A program made the position numbers and the translations under genes. Below the pieces are notes generated by a model. It saw only the letters and a list, made by a program, of their open reading frames with translations, searched no databases and had not been told where the DNA came from. Source: an uncultured Opitutia bacterium (GTDB lineage: Bacteria > Verrucomicrobiota > Verrucomicrobiia > Opitutales > UBA953). Taken from it: a DNA stretch of 8,484 nt. The DNA lies in the NCBI GenBank assembly GCA_903924185.1, contig CAIYAN010000198.1, positions 1 to 8,484 on the forward strand, in the 5' to 3' direction. Below, piece by piece: positions 6,699 through 8,484 of this stretch (the stretch's first letter is position 1; each line of letters starts with the position of its first letter).

Positions 6699-7604
6699 CT
6701 AGGTCCAGAGGGAAGTAGGGTAGTTGCCTTGGCGGACCTGCTCAAGGATGCTGGCTTGGACCATCGCCTTATCTTCACGATAGGTCACGCCAAACCACGC
6801 AGCGGTCGTCCGGAGGATGCGGCAGGTAGCCTGCTGACTCTTTACGAGATTACCGACAGCTATTGGGATGTAGGACTCGCTCTTAAGCTCTTGCCCCTTG
6901 GCCTGTAGGAAAGTGCCGAAGTCTTTTTCTAATAGCGGAAAGATACTCGGCGTGAAGCCCCACATGTTCATTGAGACTGGCTCTTCGCCATTCAGTAGCG
7001 TGACGACGCCGTCTTCGGTGCGGTTCTCGGCGCCCGTTGCAGTCTTCGCGATTTTGGTGAGTTCCTGGATGTCAGTCAGCAGGCCTTGGCCGTCGGCTTG
7101 GCAGACGCCCCGCGCAACGGTCCCGTGAGCCGAGAGGGTGTTCTTCAAGGTGAAACCGACCATAGCGTAGGTGCGGTCGCTGTTCTGCAGGCCAGATAGA
7201 TACTGACCGAGAGTCGCATAGGAATCTCGACCGTAGAAGTCATCCGCATTGATGACGGCAAAGGGGGTGTGGACGGCATCCCGGGCGCAGAGGATTGCGT
7301 GGGTGGTGCCCCAAGGCTTTTCCCGGCCAGCGGGAACGGTAAACCCTTGAGGTAACCGATCTAAAGTCTGAAACGCGAAGCCAACCTCAATTTTATCAGC
7401 GAATTTGGCCGCGATACGTTCCCGGAAGTCTTGCTCAAAGTCTGGACGAATGATGAAGACTACTTTGCCGAAGCCCGCGCGAATCGCATCGAAGACCGAG
7501 TAGTCTAGAATGGTTTCACCGGATGGACCCATCGGGTCGATCTGCTTGAGGCCACCGTAGCGGCTGCCCATACCAGCGGCGAGGACGAGGAGGGTGGGCT
7601 TCAT
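6699..7604 (-). CDS. Sugar-1-phosphate nucleotidyltransferase (NTP_transferase family)
   Basis: GT-A-fold pyrophosphorylase that couples a sugar-1-phosphate to an NTP, releasing pyrophosphate. The N-terminal nucleotide-binding signature LVLAAGMGSRYGGLKQIDPM is at 6-25. GTTHAILCARD (99-109) matches the GTA.A...A segment, NADDFYG (119-125) carries the metal-binding aspartates, and NMWGFTPSIF (213-222) and WFGVTYREDKAMVQASI (270-286) close the catalytic domain. At 301 residues there is no left-handed beta-helix acetyltransferase domain, so it is not a GlmU. Lying directly beside a HexNAc 1-kinase, its likely reaction is HexNAc-1-P plus UTP to UDP-HexNAc; nucleotide and sugar specificity are inferred from context only. 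The ATG abuts the stop of the deacetylase gene with no gap. Confidence 0.85.
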   Translation of the reverse strand: MKPTLLVLAAGMGSRYGGLKQIDPMGPSGETILDYSVFDAIRAGFGKVVFIIRPDFEQDFRERIAAKFADKIEVGFAFQTLDRLPQGFTVPAGREKPWGTTHAILCARDAVHTPFAVINADDFYGRDSYATLGQYLSGLQNSDRTYAMVGFTLKNTLSAHGTVARGVCQADGQGLLTDIQELTKIAKTATGAENRTEDGVVTLLNGEEPVSMNMWGFTPSIFPLLEKDFGTFLQAKGQELKSESYIPIAVGNLVKSQQATCRILRTTAAWFGVTYREDKAMVQASILEQVRQGNYPTSLWT

Positions 7605-8450
7605 TTAGAGCGCGCGCTTAAGGCGGTCAGCGATGTCTTGCTTTAGGCGTTCGACGAAACCCAGGGTGTATTCGATGACGTCGAGCTTGGGGTCATTGAT
7701 CAGCGGTGTCAGATCTAGCGCCCACTGGAGTGAAGTCTCTTGGTCGGACGCATGGGCGTCGTGGAAAGTGGCATTCGCAATACGGCGGCCGAGGACCGCG
7801 AGATCGTAGCGCTTACCGCCGACAATCTGCGTGGCAAAGACCTCGTTGAGGGCATTGGCCAGTTCGGGGCGGGCAGAGACGGCCATCGGGACTTTTTCGG
7901 CGTCGAGCATCCAATCGAGTCCCCGCCAGACCTCACAACCAAGAACCTTCTTGGGGCGCAATTCAGCCGGCATTGCCCGCAGGGCTTCAATACAACGCAG
8001 CAGGCAGGCCACATGGGTGTCGTGCTTATCTGCTGGGTTGTGGAGGTAAACGACCTCGGGTTGGGTGGCCATTAAGATGGCGACCAAGTCGGCGACGACG
8101 GAAGGTTCATTGGCGGGTCGAACTTCCTTAGATAGGTAGCCGAGTTGGGCGATAAACGAATACTGACCGATAATGGCCGCTTGGTGTTGTTCCTTGATGC
8201 GCACGGCGGCCATTTGGTCATCCGTCCAATCGGCATAAGGTCCCTTCCGCGAACTACTACGGCCGTCCGTCATGATGACGCCCCCGAACCACTGGTCCGT
8301 GCGGCCGTAGCAAGCAAGGATGCCTTCATAGGCCATAAACTCGAGGTCGTCCTGGTGCGCGCCAATCCCGAGATGGGTCGTACGGCTGAAGGCCACCGGA
8401 CCAGTCTGCTGGTCAGGGATGAGCAAGTTAGCCTTAGGGTTGAGCTTCAT
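7605..8450 (-). CDS. PIG-L/LmbE-family zinc-dependent deacetylase
   Basis: Family members remove N-acetyl groups from GlcNAc-containing substrates (for example GlcNAc-PI, MshB, diacetylchitobiose) using a zinc ion. The hallmark AHQDD is at 31-35 (usual form HPDD), with H32 and D35 as expected zinc ligands and D34 as the likely general base. TDGRSS (61-66) and the VRIKEQ segment (83-88) follow, then LHNPADKHDTHV (136-147), where H143 or H146 supplies the third zinc ligand. Length 281 is normal and there is no signal peptide, so the protein is cytoplasmic. It precedes the nucleotidyltransferase with zero spacing, which suggests a small amino-sugar or sugar-nucleotide substrate. The frame is open upstream to the window edge, so a start further out cannot be excluded, but the ATG gives a normal N-terminus. 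The sequence before the ATG is pyrimidine-rich and has no Shine-Dalgarno sequence. Confidence 0.85.
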   Translation of the reverse strand: MKLNPKANLLIPDQQTGPVAFSRTTHLGIGAHQDDLEFMAYEGILACYGRTDQWFGGVIMTDGRSSSRKGPYADWTDDQMAAVRIKEQHQAAIIGQYSFIAQLGYLSKEVRPANEPSVVADLVAILMATQPEVVYLHNPADKHDTHVACLLRCIEALRAMPAELRPKKVLGCEVWRGLDWMLDAEKVPMAVSARPELANALNEVFATQIVGGKRYDLAVLGRRIANATFHDAHASDQETSLQWALDLTPLINDPKLDVIEYTLGFVERLKQDIADRLKRAL

Positions 8451-8451
8451 G

Positions 8452-8484
8452 TCAGAGAGGGGGCAGGGAGGCGGCGGCGACGGC
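8452..8484 (-). CDS. Possible 3' end of an upstream gene of the same operon
   Basis: Read from the right edge, one minus-strand frame gives AVAAASLPPL followed by TGA, whose last base is one base short of the deacetylase ATG. This spacing matches the tight packing of the other genes in this operon, so a coding tail is plausible. Ten codons are too few to identify a product, and an open frame this short is easily due to chance. Confidence 0.3.
   Translation of the reverse strand, partial: AVAAASLPPL

Noticed and set aside
5987..6718. 243-codon open frame on the plus strand
   Set aside because: It lies antisense to nahK, whose protein matches its family end to end. The antisense translation shows no recognisable motif, and long antisense frames are common opposite GC-biased codons.
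6695..6778. Longer nahK start adding 28 residues
   Set aside because: The added residues overlap the nucleotidyltransferase gene and do not resemble the NahK N-terminus, while the ATG at 6694 gives the family length and a 4-nt gap.
1..8484. CRISPR arrays, tRNA/rRNA genes, insertion sequences, phage or defence genes
   Set aside because: No regularly spaced repeats, no cloverleaf-like segments outside genes and no transposase or integrase motifs were seen; almost all bases are accounted for by housekeeping-type or metabolic genes.

Overview
This 8.5 kb window comes from a Gram-negative (diderm) bacterium. It encodes an MlaE-type lipid-transport permease and an LpxR-type outer-membrane lipid A deacylase, both of which require an outer membrane. 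The DNA is moderately GC-rich, and genes are packed with start/stop overlaps or gaps of a few bases. None of the visible starts has a clear Shine-Dalgarno sequence. An STAS-MlaE fusion, a C-x5-C SCO protein and a NahK-type sugar kinase together would fit the Planctomycetes-Verrucomicrobia-Chlamydiae group, perhaps Verrucomicrobiota/Opitutae. That placement is an inference from family resemblance; there is no rRNA or other marker gene here.

Left part (1-974, minus): the 5' 324 codons of an MlaB-like/MlaE fusion permease that runs off the left edge. A 91-bp divergent intergenic region (975-1065) with two small perfect palindromes separates it from the plus-strand operon.

Plus-strand operon (1066-4677): an LpxR-family lipid A 3'-O-deacylase, a short-form Ppx/GppA phosphatase, a SCO1/SenC-type thioredoxin-fold protein, and a membrane-anchored protein with two HxHP-containing domains. 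Each stop codon overlaps the next start (TAATG, ATGA, ATGA), so the four are almost certainly co-transcribed and translationally coupled. The first gene acts on the outer membrane. The last two suggest copper handling or cytochrome oxidase assembly.

Minus-strand operon (8484-4667, read right to left): a possible tail of an upstream gene, a PIG-L-type zinc deacetylase, a sugar-1-phosphate nucleotidyltransferase, a clear homologue of N-acetylhexosamine 1-kinase (NahK), and a GalE-like SDR epimerase. Spacings are 1, 0, 4 and 3 nt. Kinase, nucleotidyltransferase and epimerase together would turn free GlcNAc/GalNAc into HexNAc-1-P, then UDP-HexNAc, then its C4 epimer. This resembles the bifidobacterial lacto-N-biose (Lnp) pathway, but with a pyrophosphorylase-type nucleotidyltransferase in place of the GalT-like LnpC, and with an added PIG-L deacetylase. 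It is the most interesting unit in the window. The two operons converge tail to tail with an 11-bp overlap of coding sequence.
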